This document shows positions 51,380-61,100 of a stretch of 64,000 bases of DNA, one piece after another. Numbering within the stretch: position 1 is the first letter of the stretch; each line of letters begins with the position of its first letter. Where the stretch lies: assembly GCF_900129885.1 (NCBI RefSeq), contig NZ_FQXE01000004.1, positions 310,001 through 374,000 of the forward strand, read 5' to 3'. The position numbers were made by a program, and so were the translations under genes. The notes below the pieces were generated by a model. It was not told the DNA's origin. It did not search any database and saw only the letters and a program-made list of their open reading frames with translations. This DNA is from Pollutimonas bauzanensis. Lineage in GTDB: Bacteria > Pseudomonadota > Gammaproteobacteria > Burkholderiales > Burkholderiaceae_B.

Positions 51380-52135
51380 ATGCCGGCCGACATCGCGACC
51401 GGCCTGTTCGCCCTCGTCGCCGCCGTCTTCGCGCTCGCCGGCCTGGTCAAGGGTGTCGTGGGCCTGGGCCTGCCGACCATTTCCATGGCGCTGCTGGCAT
51501 TGCTCATGACGCCGGCGCAAGCCGCCGCCCTGCTGCTGGTTCCTTCGCTCATCACCAACCTGTGGCAGGCGCGGCCGCTGCGCCGGCTGGCGCCCCTGCT
51601 CAGGCGTATAGGCGGCATGCAGGCCGGCATCGTCGCTGGCACCCTGGCGGGCGCCCTGGCGCTGGGCGCGCCCGCCGGGGCATGGGCCACAGTGTCGCTC
51701 GGCGCATCGCTGGTCGCCTATGCCGCATGGGGGCTGTTCGGCGCGCCGCCGGCGCTCGCGCCCGGCAAGGAAAAATGGCTGGGTCCCCTGGCGGGAGCGC
51801 TGACCGGTATGGTCACGGCGGCCACCGGCGTGTTCGTGGTGCCGGCGGTGCCCTATTTGCAGGCGCTGGCCCTGGACAGGGACGACCTGATCCAGGCCAT
51901 GGGAATTTCGTTCACCGTCTCCACGGTGGCGCTGGCCGCCGGGCTGTGGATCAACGACAGCTATTCGGCCGCGACGGCCGGCGCCTCGGTCGTCATGCTG
52001 GCGCCCGCCCTGGCCGGCATGTATGCCGGCCAGCTGCTGCGGCGGGCGCTTTCGCCCCGCGTCTTCCGGTATTGTTTCCTGACCAGCCTGGCGATACTTG
52101 GCATTTATCAGATCATCGAACAGATCCTGCCGTGA
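51380..52135 (+). CDS. TauE/SafE-family membrane exporter
   Basis: 251 aa with about eight membrane segments. ALAGLVKGVVGLGLPTISMALLALLMTPAQAAALLLVPSLITN and the second-half repeat GALTGMVTAATGVFVVPAVPYLQALAL are the two repeats of the TauE/SafE (DUF81) family, which exports sulfite or organosulfur compounds. The ATG at 51380 starts just before the first helix. Divergent LysR neighbour; substrate unknown. Confidence 0.88.
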   Translation: MPADIATGLFALVAAVFALAGLVKGVVGLGLPTISMALLALLMTPAQAAALLLVPSLITNLWQARPLRRLAPLLRRIGGMQAGIVAGTLAGALALGAPAGAWATVSLGASLVAYAAWGLFGAPPALAPGKEKWLGPLAGALTGMVTAATGVFVVPAVPYLQALALDRDDLIQAMGISFTVSTVALAAGLWINDSYSAATAGASVVMLAPALAGMYAGQLLRRALSPRVFRYCFLTSLAILGIYQIIEQILP

Positions 52136-52159
52136 CGGCGCCCGGCCGGCGCATGCCGG

Positions 52160-53041
<882 letters not shown>

Positions 53042-53063
53042 CTAGCGCAATGCGGACATCCGT

Positions 53064-54152
53064 TCAGGAAAAACTTCCCGGATAGAGATGTTCCAGGCCG
53101 GTCTGGCGCGCGATGGCCAGCAGCGCCGCGAGCGTGTCCCCGGGCAGCTGCAGGCCTTGCGCGGCGTGACGCTCGCCATTCCTCGCCTCGATTTCGCCAG
53201 GATAGAAGATTTCATCGACGCCATCGGCCCGGGGCGTCTCTTTCAAGCGCCGGATATATTCTTCCATCCTGGCGTTGAATTGCGACAGAGGCTGGAAGGC
53301 CTCGATGTTCAGCGCGATGAAAAAATGGCCGGCGCCGCTGCGATTGACCGGGTCGTAAGGGCCATGGACGTCGTCGAGAAACGCGCTACCCGTCAGGACT
53401 CCGGAAAGCATGTCCACTATGACCCCTATGGCATAGCCTTTATGGCCAGCCATGGGAAGGATAAGCCCTTCCAGCGCGGCCCTGGGGTCTGTCGTCGGAT
53501 GCCCCTGGGCGTCCAGCGCCCAGTTCGAGGGTATGGCTTCATGGCGCTGCTGGGCCAGGAAAATCTTGCCGCGCGCGACGCCGGAATTGGCGACGTCCAT
53601 GATCATGGGCGCATGCCGGCCGGCCGGCGCCGCGACCGACCAGGGGTTCGTGCCTATCATTTTCTTGCGCCCGCCCCAGGGAGCCATATTGGGTCCCCCA
53701 TTGGTGGTCAGCAGCGTTACGCAGCCCTCCCGGGCGCCCATGCCGGTGTAGTACATGCAAGTCCCGAAATGGTTGGAATTGCGGACGGCGACCGCGCCGA
53801 CTCCATGCTGTTTGGCGCGAGCGATGGCCTGCTCGGTCGCATGCCTGGCAACCGTGGGGCCAAGGCCGTCCTGGCCATCGATGACGGCCACGGCCCCGGC
53901 GTCGATTATCGTCGCGGGCTGGCTGGCCGGCTTTGCCGCGCCCGACATCAGCCGGGCCAGATACCAGGCCAGCCGCAGGCAGCCATGCGACTGGTGGCCC
54001 CAAAGGTCGGCCTGCACGAGCGTATCGGCGGCAAAAATCGCTTCTTCCTCGGGCACGCCCGCATGCTGGTACACGGCGGTGACGAACAGGCGCAGTCGTT
54101 CGGGGCTGATGTGCGTTGCCCCGGTCTTTGTATCGTGGGACGGATGCTGCAT
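53064..54152 (-). CDS. Malate/L-lactate (Ldh2) family NAD(P)-dependent dehydrogenase
   Basis: 362 aa of the Ldh2/MDG2 oxidoreductase family, which is unrelated to the Rossmann malate dehydrogenases and includes ureidoglycolate, sulfolactate, 2,3-diketogulonate and delta-piperideine-carboxylate reductases. Conserved parts are DLWGHQSHGCLRLAWYLARL, AVRNSNHFGTCMYYTGM (catalytic His), LTTNGGPNMAPWGG, IGTNPWSVAAPA and AGHKGYAIGVIVDMLSGVLTGSAF. It follows the Bug binding-protein gene after 9 bp and should act on the acid that protein captures. Substrate unknown. Confidence 0.88.
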   Translation of the reverse strand: MQHPSHDTKTGATHISPERLRLFVTAVYQHAGVPEEEAIFAADTLVQADLWGHQSHGCLRLAWYLARLMSGAAKPASQPATIIDAGAVAVIDGQDGLGPTVARHATEQAIARAKQHGVGAVAVRNSNHFGTCMYYTGMGAREGCVTLLTTNGGPNMAPWGGRKKMIGTNPWSVAAPAGRHAPMIMDVANSGVARGKIFLAQQRHEAIPSNWALDAQGHPTTDPRAALEGLILPMAGHKGYAIGVIVDMLSGVLTGSAFLDDVHGPYDPVNRSGAGHFFIALNIEAFQPLSQFNARMEEYIRRLKETPRADGVDEIFYPGEIEARNGERHAAQGLQLPGDTLAALLAIARQTGLEHLYPGSFS

Positions 54153-54161
54153 GGTTTGTCC

Positions 54162-55124
54162 TTATTCAATCTTGATGTTGTATTTCTGGATGACGTCCTT
54201 CCAGTAGTTCAGGTCATGCCGGACGATCTGGTCGAACTCGGCGGGACTGTTGCCGACAGGTGTGAAGCCCTCTTCGCTCAGGCGCGCCTGGACCTTGGGG
54301 TCGGCAATGGCGTGGCGAACCACCGCATGGAGCTTTTCCACGACGGCTGCCGGCGTGCCCGCCGGCGCGAAAATGCCGAACCAGTTCATCAGCTCGAAGC
54401 CAGGGATGGTTTCAGCCACGGTGGGAACCGACGGCAGGGAGGCGAGGCGCTCCGGCCCCGAGCTGCCGAGGGCGACGAGCTTCCCGCTTTTGACATGGGG
54501 AATCAGGCCTGGAGCGGTCCCGAAGGACAGCATGATCTGTCCGCCAAGCAGGTCATTGAGCGAATTTCCCGTGCCCTTGTAGTGAATGAGCAGGGCCTCG
54601 ATGCCGCCGGCATGCTGCAGCACTTCCGCCGCGAGGTGCGATATCTGCCCGGCTCCCGCTGTGCCTATGGTGGCCATGCCGGGGTTGGCCTTCGCATAGC
54701 TGACGAGTTCCCCCACCGTCTTGAACGGCGCCTTGGGGTTGGCCACCAGCAATTGCGGCGCCTTCGCGATCATGGTGACGGCGGCCAGGTCGGCTTGAAG
54801 GTCGTAGGGAAGCTTATAGAGCCACGGATTGCTTGTGATGGAACTGTTGGCCATCACAAGGGTATAGCCGTCGGCGGGGGCTTTGGCGGTGGCATCGACG
54901 CCGATTATGCTGGAAGCGCCCGGCTTGTTTTCGACGACGACCGACTGGCCCAGCTCGGGCCCCATTTTGTCGGCCAGCATGCGCGCAATGGCATCCGAAC
55001 CGCCGCCGGGAGCGAATGGAACAATGAGCCGGATGGCGCGGGTCGGGTAGGACTGCGCGACAGCGCAGGCCGAAAGCGTCAGGCCGATGAACGCCAGGGC
55101 GAACCGGCTGCAAAATGACTTCAT
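54162..55124 (-). CDS. Bug-family (TctC) tripartite tricarboxylate binding protein
   Basis: 320 aa. The signal peptide ends with LSAC, a lipobox-like site. The mature part opens YPTRAIRLIVPFAPGGGSDAIARMLADKM and has VVENKPGASSIIGVDATAKAPADGYTL, both diagnostic for Bug proteins. The ATG at 55124 has GAGGAG upstream; a further ATG five codons earlier is less likely. No tctA/tctB membrane genes are adjacent, which is common for Bug proteins in Alcaligenaceae. Divergent from a GntR gene with a dyad at 55181-55214. Confidence 0.92.
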   Translation of the reverse strand: MKSFCSRFALAFIGLTLSACAVAQSYPTRAIRLIVPFAPGGGSDAIARMLADKMGPELGQSVVVENKPGASSIIGVDATAKAPADGYTLVMANSSITSNPWLYKLPYDLQADLAAVTMIAKAPQLLVANPKAPFKTVGELVSYAKANPGMATIGTAGAGQISHLAAEVLQHAGGIEALLIHYKGTGNSLNDLLGGQIMLSFGTAPGLIPHVKSGKLVALGSSGPERLASLPSVPTVAETIPGFELMNWFGIFAPAGTPAAVVEKLHAVVRHAIADPKVQARLSEEGFTPVGNSPAEFDQIVRHDLNYWKDVIQKYNIKIE

Positions 55125-55180
55125 GTGTTGGCTCCTCATTTGATTTGATGATTTTGCTGGTCTGAGAGTGTGGGCCCGCC

Positions 55181-55214
55181 TATATTGCAGATTTAAATCT
55201 AATTCTGCAATATA
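55181..55214. promoter_or_regulatory. Long-spaced 11-bp inverted repeat, operator candidate
   Basis: TATATTGCAGA (55181-55191) and TCTGCAATATA (55204-55214) are perfect reverse complements separated by 12 bp. The inner bases include AGATTTAAATCT (55190-55201), itself a palindrome overlapping the left arm. The element lies between the divergent Bug gene (start 55124) and the GntR gene (from 55256). It is a good candidate for binding by the adjacent regulator. Confidence 0.65.
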
Positions 55215-55255
55215 TTTCCTCTCGGTGTTTACCTGGATAGCCTAAAAAGCCGATT

Positions 55256-56248
55256 TTGAGCGTGCTACGATGCTTCCGACGGACAGCTTTCCAACCTTGC
55301 CTATCTAATGCTTTGAACTTTCAAATTCCTCATGGGCGCGCGCGGCGCGGCATCGTGCCCGAACTGGTGCTGCGGGTGCATCGCACTCTGCTCGAGCGGG
55401 CGGTGCCGCCTGGCAGCCATATCACCGCGCAGGCATTGGCCGATCAGTTTGCCGTGTCGCGCTGGACCGCAAGCGAAGTGCTGTCGCAGCTGGCGCAGAG
55501 AGGTGTGGTGGTTCACGCCGAGAATCGCGGCTACTACCTGTCTGCGCGCATCGCCGATATCCCGGTCGACAGGGACCCGCCCGCCGGACGGGACTTGAAC
55601 GCGATTTACTTCAAGATCGCCGAGGACCGGCTGAGCGGCAAGCTGGAGGAGTCCGTCACCGAATCGTTCCTGAAGCAGCGCTACGACCTGACGGCGGCCG
55701 ATTTATCCAGCCTGCTCAACCGGATCGCCGCCGAAGGCTGGATCGAGCCCCGCGCCGGCTATGGATGGACATTTTCCCAAATACTGAGGACACCCCAGAC
55801 ACTGGAACAAAGCTATCGCTTCCGGCTGCTTATCGAACCGGCGGCATTGCTGGAACCGGGCTTCCATCTTCGCGGCGAAACCATCAGGAAGCTGCGTATC
55901 GCGCACGAAGATATCGTGGCCGGCGCGGCGGATACCTTGCCGGCGGATGTGCTCTATGAACGCGGCGTGGCATTCCATGAGTCCCTGGCCGAGGCTTCGG
56001 GCAACCCGTTTTTCCTGGATGCGCTGCGCCGCATCAACCGGCTCAGGCGCTTACTGATTTATCGCTCCATGGTCGACAGGCGGCGTTTCTATGAGCAATC
56101 CGCGGAGCATTTGCTGATCCTCGAGCTGCTCGAGGACGGGAACATCCGGGGGGCCTCCGAAGCGCTGCGGGCGCACCTGGAAGAAGTCATACGCAAAGTG
56201 CCGCCCAAAGTCCAGGATGCGCTCGACCGCCCATTGAAGCCGGCTTGA
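55256..56248 (+). CDS. GntR-type regulator with two winged helices and an FCD domain
   Basis: Up to 330 aa. Residues about 33-96 form a GntR-like winged helix (LVLRVHRTLLERAVPPGSHI, ADQFAVSRWTASEVLSQLAQRGVVV...GYYL). Residues about 115-172 look like a second winged helix (IYFKIAEDRLSGKLEES, LKQRYDLTAADLSSLLNRIAAEGWIEPRAGYGWTF). From about 178 an FCD helical domain follows (LEQSYRFRLLIEPAALLEPGF, FHESLAEASGNPFFLDALRR). The start is uncertain: no ATG is present, and TTG 55256, GTG 55262 or TTG 55313 are possible. Divergent from the Bug/Ldh2 genes, which it likely controls. Confidence 0.85.
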   Translation: MSVLRCFRRTAFQPCLSNALNFQIPHGRARRGIVPELVLRVHRTLLERAVPPGSHITAQALADQFAVSRWTASEVLSQLAQRGVVVHAENRGYYLSARIADIPVDRDPPAGRDLNAIYFKIAEDRLSGKLEESVTESFLKQRYDLTAADLSSLLNRIAAEGWIEPRAGYGWTFSQILRTPQTLEQSYRFRLLIEPAALLEPGFHLRGETIRKLRIAHEDIVAGAADTLPADVLYERGVAFHESLAEASGNPFFLDALRRINRLRRLLIYRSMVDRRRFYEQSAEHLLILELLEDGNIRGASEALRAHLEEVIRKVPPKVQDALDRPLKPA

Positions 56249-56268
56249 TCCATGGCCGGCAGGCGGCC

Positions 56269-57459
56269 TCAGGAGATGGAACCCACGCCGTAAGCGCCCT
56301 GCAGCAATTGGCCTGCCTGAAAGCGCGAAGGCGCATAGCACTCCAGGCCGCGGGCCGCGGGCTCGCCCAGGAGTCCGGCGGCGAGCGCCTCGCCCAGCGC
56401 CGGCGCCAGCTTGAAGCCATGGCCGGAAAATCCGCAAGCGACGGTCAGGCCCGCATAGCCCTCGACCGCGCCTATGATGGGGTTCCAATCGGGGCTTACG
56501 TCGTAAAGGCCGCTCCAGTCGTGCACATGCATGGCTTGCGCGAATTGCGGCAGGCGGTGCGCCAGCCGGCCGCCTTGCTCGGCGATATAGTCCAGCCCGA
56601 CGCCCTCGTCATAGGCGTCCGGATCGGCGACGACATCCCCGGCTTCGCCGCCACCCGTCAGGACGATGTTCCCCGTCGCGGGCCGGAAATACATTTTGTT
56701 GTCGGACAGCAAGTCCTTCACTACCGGCAGGTCGGACGGATAGTCCTCTTCGATGCGATAGCTGGCCAGCCTGTGCTTTTCGGCAGCCAGGGGCAGGCGC
56801 ACATCGATGGAGCGCAGAATGTCGTTCGACCAGACATTCAAGGCGGTGACGACATGCCCGGCGAAGATCTTCTCGCCGTCGACTTCGACGCCCTCAATGC
56901 GCCGCCCGCGGGCCAGCAGGCGGGACACCGGGCTGTTCAGGCGCGAGACCATGCCCAGCCGCTTGCCCGCCCGATAAAAGCTGCGTGTCGTCAAATACGG
57001 ATCCGCCCATCCGGAGCGCGGCTCGTAAGCCGCCACCTCCACGTCGTCGAGGCGCAAATAAGGATGGAGGCGCGCGACCTCGTCGAGCGGGATAGTGCGC
57101 GTGTCCACCCCCAGACCTTGCTGCATCGAAACATTATGCCGCATGGCTTGCGCATCGCGCGCTCCCCCCAGAATGATATAGCCCTTGCCCTGGAAGCCGG
57201 ACTCGGCCTCGCCATCCTGCAGGTATTCCTGAAAGCCGGACAAGATGCCGATGGTCCGCCAGGCCAGCGCCGAATTGGCTGGAATGGAATAATGGCTGCG
57301 GATGATGGCGCTGGAGCGCGCCGTGCAGCCGGCGGCTATCTGGTCGCGCTCGATCAGCAACACCGTCGCGGACTTGTGCCGCGCCAGATGATAAGCGATG
57401 GAGGTGCCGACTATGCCTCCCCCCACCACGATGAAATCGAATGCTGCGGATTTATTCAT
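56269..57459 (-). CDS. FAD-dependent amine/amino-acid oxidoreductase (DadA/SoxB type)
   Basis: 396 aa. The N-terminal FAD fold is FDFIVVGGGIVGTSIAYHLARH with ERDQIAAGCTARSSAIIRSHYS. The C-terminal GLYDVSPDWNPIIGAVEGYAGLTVACGFSGHGFKLAPALGEALA is the DAO family flavin-site pattern seen in sarcosine oxidase beta and D-amino-acid dehydrogenase. It probably oxidises a secondary amine or amino acid imported by the ABC genes directly upstream (9-bp gap). Substrate unknown. Confidence 0.88.
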   Translation of the reverse strand: MNKSAAFDFIVVGGGIVGTSIAYHLARHKSATVLLIERDQIAAGCTARSSAIIRSHYSIPANSALAWRTIGILSGFQEYLQDGEAESGFQGKGYIILGGARDAQAMRHNVSMQQGLGVDTRTIPLDEVARLHPYLRLDDVEVAAYEPRSGWADPYLTTRSFYRAGKRLGMVSRLNSPVSRLLARGRRIEGVEVDGEKIFAGHVVTALNVWSNDILRSIDVRLPLAAEKHRLASYRIEEDYPSDLPVVKDLLSDNKMYFRPATGNIVLTGGGEAGDVVADPDAYDEGVGLDYIAEQGGRLAHRLPQFAQAMHVHDWSGLYDVSPDWNPIIGAVEGYAGLTVACGFSGHGFKLAPALGEALAAGLLGEPAARGLECYAPSRFQAGQLLQGAYGVGSIS

Positions 57460-57468
57460 TATTTGGTC

Positions 57469-58188
57469 TCAGGCGGGAGCCATGGCAAGTGGGGTGGACG
57501 GCCGGCCCAGGTGGACACTGGCGCGCCTGGCGAAATACTGCGCGGCGGTTTGCAGCGACATGCACAGCAGCCAGTAGATCAGGCCGACGAACAGAAAGAT
57601 TTCCGCCGGGTAAATGATGACGCGGGCATTGACTTGAGCCGCGACGAAAGACAGGTCGGCGACGCCGACGATATAAGCCAGTGAACTGTCCTTGATCAAG
57701 GTGACCCACTGGTTCACAAAAGACGGCAGCATGATGCGCAAGGCTTGCGGCAGGACGACCAGGCGCAGCGCCTGCCAGGGGCGCAATCCCAGGGAAAGGG
57801 CGGCGGCCATTTGGCCGGCGCCCAGGCCGGCGATGCCCGCGTAGACGCCATGCGCCAGATAGGCGCCTCCGATCAGCGACAAGGCGCTCATGACCGAAAG
57901 CACCCCGGGGACATCGATGCCCAGGGCCGTGGGCAGCAGGAAATAAGTCCAGAAGATCAGCATCAGCACCGGGATCGAACGGAAGAAGCCGACGACCATG
58001 GCCAGCGCCGCATGCAGGCGGCCCCGGCTCATGGCCAAGGCTACGCCCAGCGCCACCCCCAGCGCCGCCGACGCGATGCCCGAGCCCAGGCTGAGCAGCG
58101 CGGTCAAGGCTGCGCCGCCCAGGGGACCGTCAGGATAGGCGCCGTACAGCAGGTAAGGCAGGTTGTCGAGCACCACGTGGAAATCCAT
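57469..58188 (-). CDS. Amino-acid ABC transporter permease (GltK/HisM type)
   Basis: 239 aa with about five helices; FFRSIPVLMLIFWTYFLLPTALG and AYLAHGVYAGIAGLGAGQMAAALSLGLRPWQALRLVVLPQALRIMLPSFVNQWVTLIKDSS are the polar-amino-acid permease signatures. The ATG at 58188 starts the protein; an upstream frame overlapping the neighbouring gene is rejected. Second permease of the importer. Confidence 0.92.
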   Translation of the reverse strand: MDFHVVLDNLPYLLYGAYPDGPLGGAALTALLSLGSGIASAALGVALGVALAMSRGRLHAALAMVVGFFRSIPVLMLIFWTYFLLPTALGIDVPGVLSVMSALSLIGGAYLAHGVYAGIAGLGAGQMAAALSLGLRPWQALRLVVLPQALRIMLPSFVNQWVTLIKDSSLAYIVGVADLSFVAAQVNARVIIYPAEIFLFVGLIYWLLCMSLQTAAQYFARRASVHLGRPSTPLAMAPA

Positions 58189-58201
58189 TATTCCGCCGCC
58201 C

Positions 58202-58939
58202 CTAGCGCTGCCCGTAGGCAAGCATATAGCGCCTATGCAGCCGCTTGCCCGCCACTTCCAATACGGCAATGGATAGCACATACAAAAGCGTGGCGACGCC
58301 GAAAGCCTGGAAAGTCCGGAATGTTTCCGCCTCGACCTGCCTGGCGGCGTAAGAAAGCTCGGTCATGCCTATCGCCATGGCCAGCGAAGTATTCTTGAGT
58401 ATGTTCATGTATTGTCCCACCAGGGACGGCAGCGCCAATCGCAGCGCCTGCGGCAGGACCACCCAGCGCATCGCCCCCGCGGGCGCAAAGCCCAGGGCGG
58501 CTGCCGCGGCGTACTGGCCTTTGGGCACTCCCTGGATGCCGGCGCGGATTTCCTCGCCGACATAAGCGGTCGAATAGAACACCATGCCGGTGATGGCCGA
58601 CAGAAATTCGAAGCTGGGCCATGGAATACTGAGCCAGCCGATCGAGATTTCGGCATTGTTGAATATCCATGTGCGCAGTTCGGCCGGCAGCAGGCGCGGC
58701 GCGCCGAAATACCAGAAGAACAATTGCACCAGCAAGGGAATGTTCCTGAAAATGGAGACATAAAGCGACCCTGCCGACCTCCATGGACCCGCCGTGCTGC
58801 TGCGCATCGCCGCAAGCAGGAAGCCAAGGACAGTGGAGAGCGCGACGACCAGGAATGCCGCCCAAAGAGTCATCATCCAGCCATCGAACAGCCAGCCCAG
58901 GTATTTGGGCTGCAGCAGCGTTTCACTGAGGGCGGGCAA
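58202..58939 (-). CDS. Amino-acid ABC transporter permease (GltJ/HisQ type)
   Basis: 245 aa with about five membrane segments; SIFRNIPLLVQLFFWYFGAP and EEIRAGIQGVPKGQYAAAAALGFAPAGAMRWVVLPQALRLALPSLVGQYMNILKNTSLAMAIGMTEL carry the EAA-type coupling loop. It pairs with the permease encoded 13 bp downstream and follows the binding-protein gene after 21 bp. No ATPase gene is in this operon. Confidence 0.93.
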   Translation of the reverse strand: MPALSETLLQPKYLGWLFDGWMMTLWAAFLVVALSTVLGFLLAAMRSSTAGPWRSAGSLYVSIFRNIPLLVQLFFWYFGAPRLLPAELRTWIFNNAEISIGWLSIPWPSFEFLSAITGMVFYSTAYVGEEIRAGIQGVPKGQYAAAAALGFAPAGAMRWVVLPQALRLALPSLVGQYMNILKNTSLAMAIGMTELSYAARQVEAETFRTFQAFGVATLLYVLSIAVLEVAGKRLHRRYMLAYGQR

Positions 58940-58960
58940 AATCCGGACCTGTTTTATTTA

Positions 58961-59788
58961 TCAGGGAACGACGGGATCGCCGATCTTCAGCAGGCGCGGC
59001 AGGGGAGCGCGCGAATCGGGCCCGAACCATTTGTTATAGGTATTCAACGCCAGGCCGTCGGCTTCGCTGGCCAGCAACCAGGAGTTCAGGGAGTCCAGGA
59101 GCGCTTTCTCGCCTTTGGGAACGGCCGCCCCCAGGTATTCCTTGGAAACGGTGAAATTCGGGATTTCGTAGTCGGCCCGCTCGGCCTCGGGCAGCGTATT
59201 CCACTGCGCCGTCAGTTTCACGCCGTCGTTGGTGATGGCTTGCACATTGCCGTTGCGCAGGGCGGCCAGGGCCAGCGGGGAATCATCGTAGAGCACCACG
59301 CGGGCATCCGGATAGTTCTTGCGCAGGTTGGCTTCCATGGTCGTGCCTTTTTCAGTGCCGACGCGCAGTCCCTTCAATTTGTCGAGGCTGGACAAGACGC
59401 CCTTTTTGGCCAGGAAGACCTGGCCGACCAGGAAGTAGGGAGTGGTGAAATCCACGACCTTGGCGCGTTCGTCGGTGATCGTGAAACTGGCAAACACGAC
59501 GTCGGCTTTCCCCGAGGTCAACAGCGGAATCCGGTTGGCGGGATTCGTCGGAATGAGCTTGAGTTCCACGCCCAGTTGTTTGGCGTAGGCGCGGGCCAGG
59601 TCGATATCGTGCCCGGTCTGCTTTTTCGTTTCGGGATCGATAAAGCCGAAGGGTGGATTGCCGTCGAAGGCCGCAACCCGCAGGACGCCGCTTTTCTTGA
59701 TGTCGTCGAGCCGGTCAGCCCAAGCCGCCGTCGCGGCCAATGCGGTGGCCGTGGCGAGAATGGCGGCGAGCAATCGATACAGTTTCAT
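58961..59788 (-). CDS. Amino-acid ABC transporter substrate-binding protein
   Basis: 275 aa with a signal peptide (cleavage near AAWADRL). DDIKKSGVLRVAAFDGNPPFGFIDPETKKQTGHDIDLARAYAKQLGVELKLIPT and KADVVFASFTITDERAKVVDFTTPYF are the SBP_bac_3 amino-acid-binding signatures. The ATG at 59788 has GGAG 5 nt upstream; a GTG two codons earlier overlaps that site. First gene of the SBP-permease-permease-oxidase operon. Confidence 0.92.
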   Translation of the reverse strand: MKLYRLLAAILATATALAATAAWADRLDDIKKSGVLRVAAFDGNPPFGFIDPETKKQTGHDIDLARAYAKQLGVELKLIPTNPANRIPLLTSGKADVVFASFTITDERAKVVDFTTPYFLVGQVFLAKKGVLSSLDKLKGLRVGTEKGTTMEANLRKNYPDARVVLYDDSPLALAALRNGNVQAITNDGVKLTAQWNTLPEAERADYEIPNFTVSKEYLGAAVPKGEKALLDSLNSWLLASEADGLALNTYNKWFGPDSRAPLPRLLKIGDPVVP

Positions 59789-59993
59789 ATTCACTCCAAA
59801 ATGATTAGCTGCCGATCATTCTATGAGCGCCGCGGCGCAACTCAAACGAACATATATCTATTTGTTAATTTGAATAGCGCACCGCTAAAAAGAGGCATGG
59901 CGGCGGCACCGGTCTGGTGCTACGATGCCCAGACCAGCGGCTCCTGGCTCTGGGCCGCCATTCCAACCTGCTTTACCGTATGTAGGAGTTGCC

Positions 59994-61100
59994 ATGGATC
60001 GCCGAACCTTCCTCCGTTTGTCGTCCAGCGCCGGGGTCGTGTACGCCTCGGGCTTTGCCGGCATGCCGGCCCGCGCGGCCGCACCGCCAGTCACTTCCGG
60101 CTGGCGCAGCTTCGAACTGACCGCTGAAATCCAGGTGCTCGACCCGGGCGCCCATACGCGTATCTGGGTGCCGGTGCCCTATGCCCAGGACACGCCCTAC
60201 CAGCGCGCCGCGCAAACCACTTGGCAGACGGGCGGCGATGGCAGCGCGCAGCTGACGCAGGCCGCCGGCTACGATGTGCAGATGCTGGCCGCGCAATGGC
60301 CCGACGCCCGATCGCCGCGCACGCTCACGGTGAGCAGCCGCTTCCAGACGCGCAACCGGCGCGTCGACCTGCTGGGGCCGCCTTCCGCCGATGCCCAGAC
60401 AGAAAGCCGCGAATCGCTGCGGCGCTATCTTCAGCCCACGTCGCTGCTGCCTACCGACGGCATCGTCAAGCAGACCGCGGACCTCATCACCCGCGGCAAG
60501 CAAGGCGACCTGGCCAAGGCCCGCGCCATCTACGACTGGGTGGTCGTGAACACCTGTAGGACCGCCGCCACGCGCGGCTGCGGCATCGGCGACGTGCGCT
60601 ATATGCTCACCGCCAACGACCTCAACGGCAAATGCGCCGATATCAATTCCTTATTCGTGGCGCTGGCGCGCGCCTCGGGCATCCCCGCGCGCGATGCCTA
60701 CGGCCTGCGCGTGGCCGACTCGCAATTGGGCTACAAAAGCCTGGGCAAATCGGGCGACGTGACGCGCGCGCAGCACTGCCGCGCCGAGTTCTACGCCTCG
60801 GGCTACGGCTGGGTGCCGGTGGACCCGGCCGATGTGCGCAAGGTCATGCTGGAAGAAAGCCCCGGCGATCTGCCCATTACCCACCCCAAGGTGCGCGCCG
60901 CGCGGGTAATGCTGTTCGGCGCCTGGGAAATGAACTGGGTGGCCTACAACCATGGGCACGATGTGGCGCTGCCGGGCGCGCAGCACGGCCCCGTGCCTTT
61001 CCTGATGTACCCCAATGGCGAAACCAGCGACGGCCGCCTGGACAGCCTGGACCCCGATTCTTTCCGCTACCGCCTCACGGCGCGCCAGCTGGCGGCATGA
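59994..61100 (+). CDS. Tat-exported transglutaminase-like protein
   Basis: 368 aa from the ATG at 59994. The N-terminus MDRRTFLRLSSSAGVVYASG is a twin-arginine signal, so it is exported folded to the periplasm. The core domain has the papain-like triad: Cys214 in NGKCADINSLFVALARASGIPAR, His261 in RAQHCRAEFY and Asp277 in VPVDPADVR. Such domains act as cysteine proteases or peptidases more often than true transglutaminases. The region before residue 160 is a beta-rich domain without clear identity. It overlaps a TlpA-like thioredoxin gene by 4 bp, which may keep its thiols reduced. Confidence 0.88.
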   Translation: MDRRTFLRLSSSAGVVYASGFAGMPARAAAPPVTSGWRSFELTAEIQVLDPGAHTRIWVPVPYAQDTPYQRAAQTTWQTGGDGSAQLTQAAGYDVQMLAAQWPDARSPRTLTVSSRFQTRNRRVDLLGPPSADAQTESRESLRRYLQPTSLLPTDGIVKQTADLITRGKQGDLAKARAIYDWVVVNTCRTAATRGCGIGDVRYMLTANDLNGKCADINSLFVALARASGIPARDAYGLRVADSQLGYKSLGKSGDVTRAQHCRAEFYASGYGWVPVDPADVRKVMLEESPGDLPITHPKVRAARVMLFGAWEMNWVAYNHGHDVALPGAQHGPVPFLMYPNGETSDGRLDSLDPDSFRYRLTARQLAA

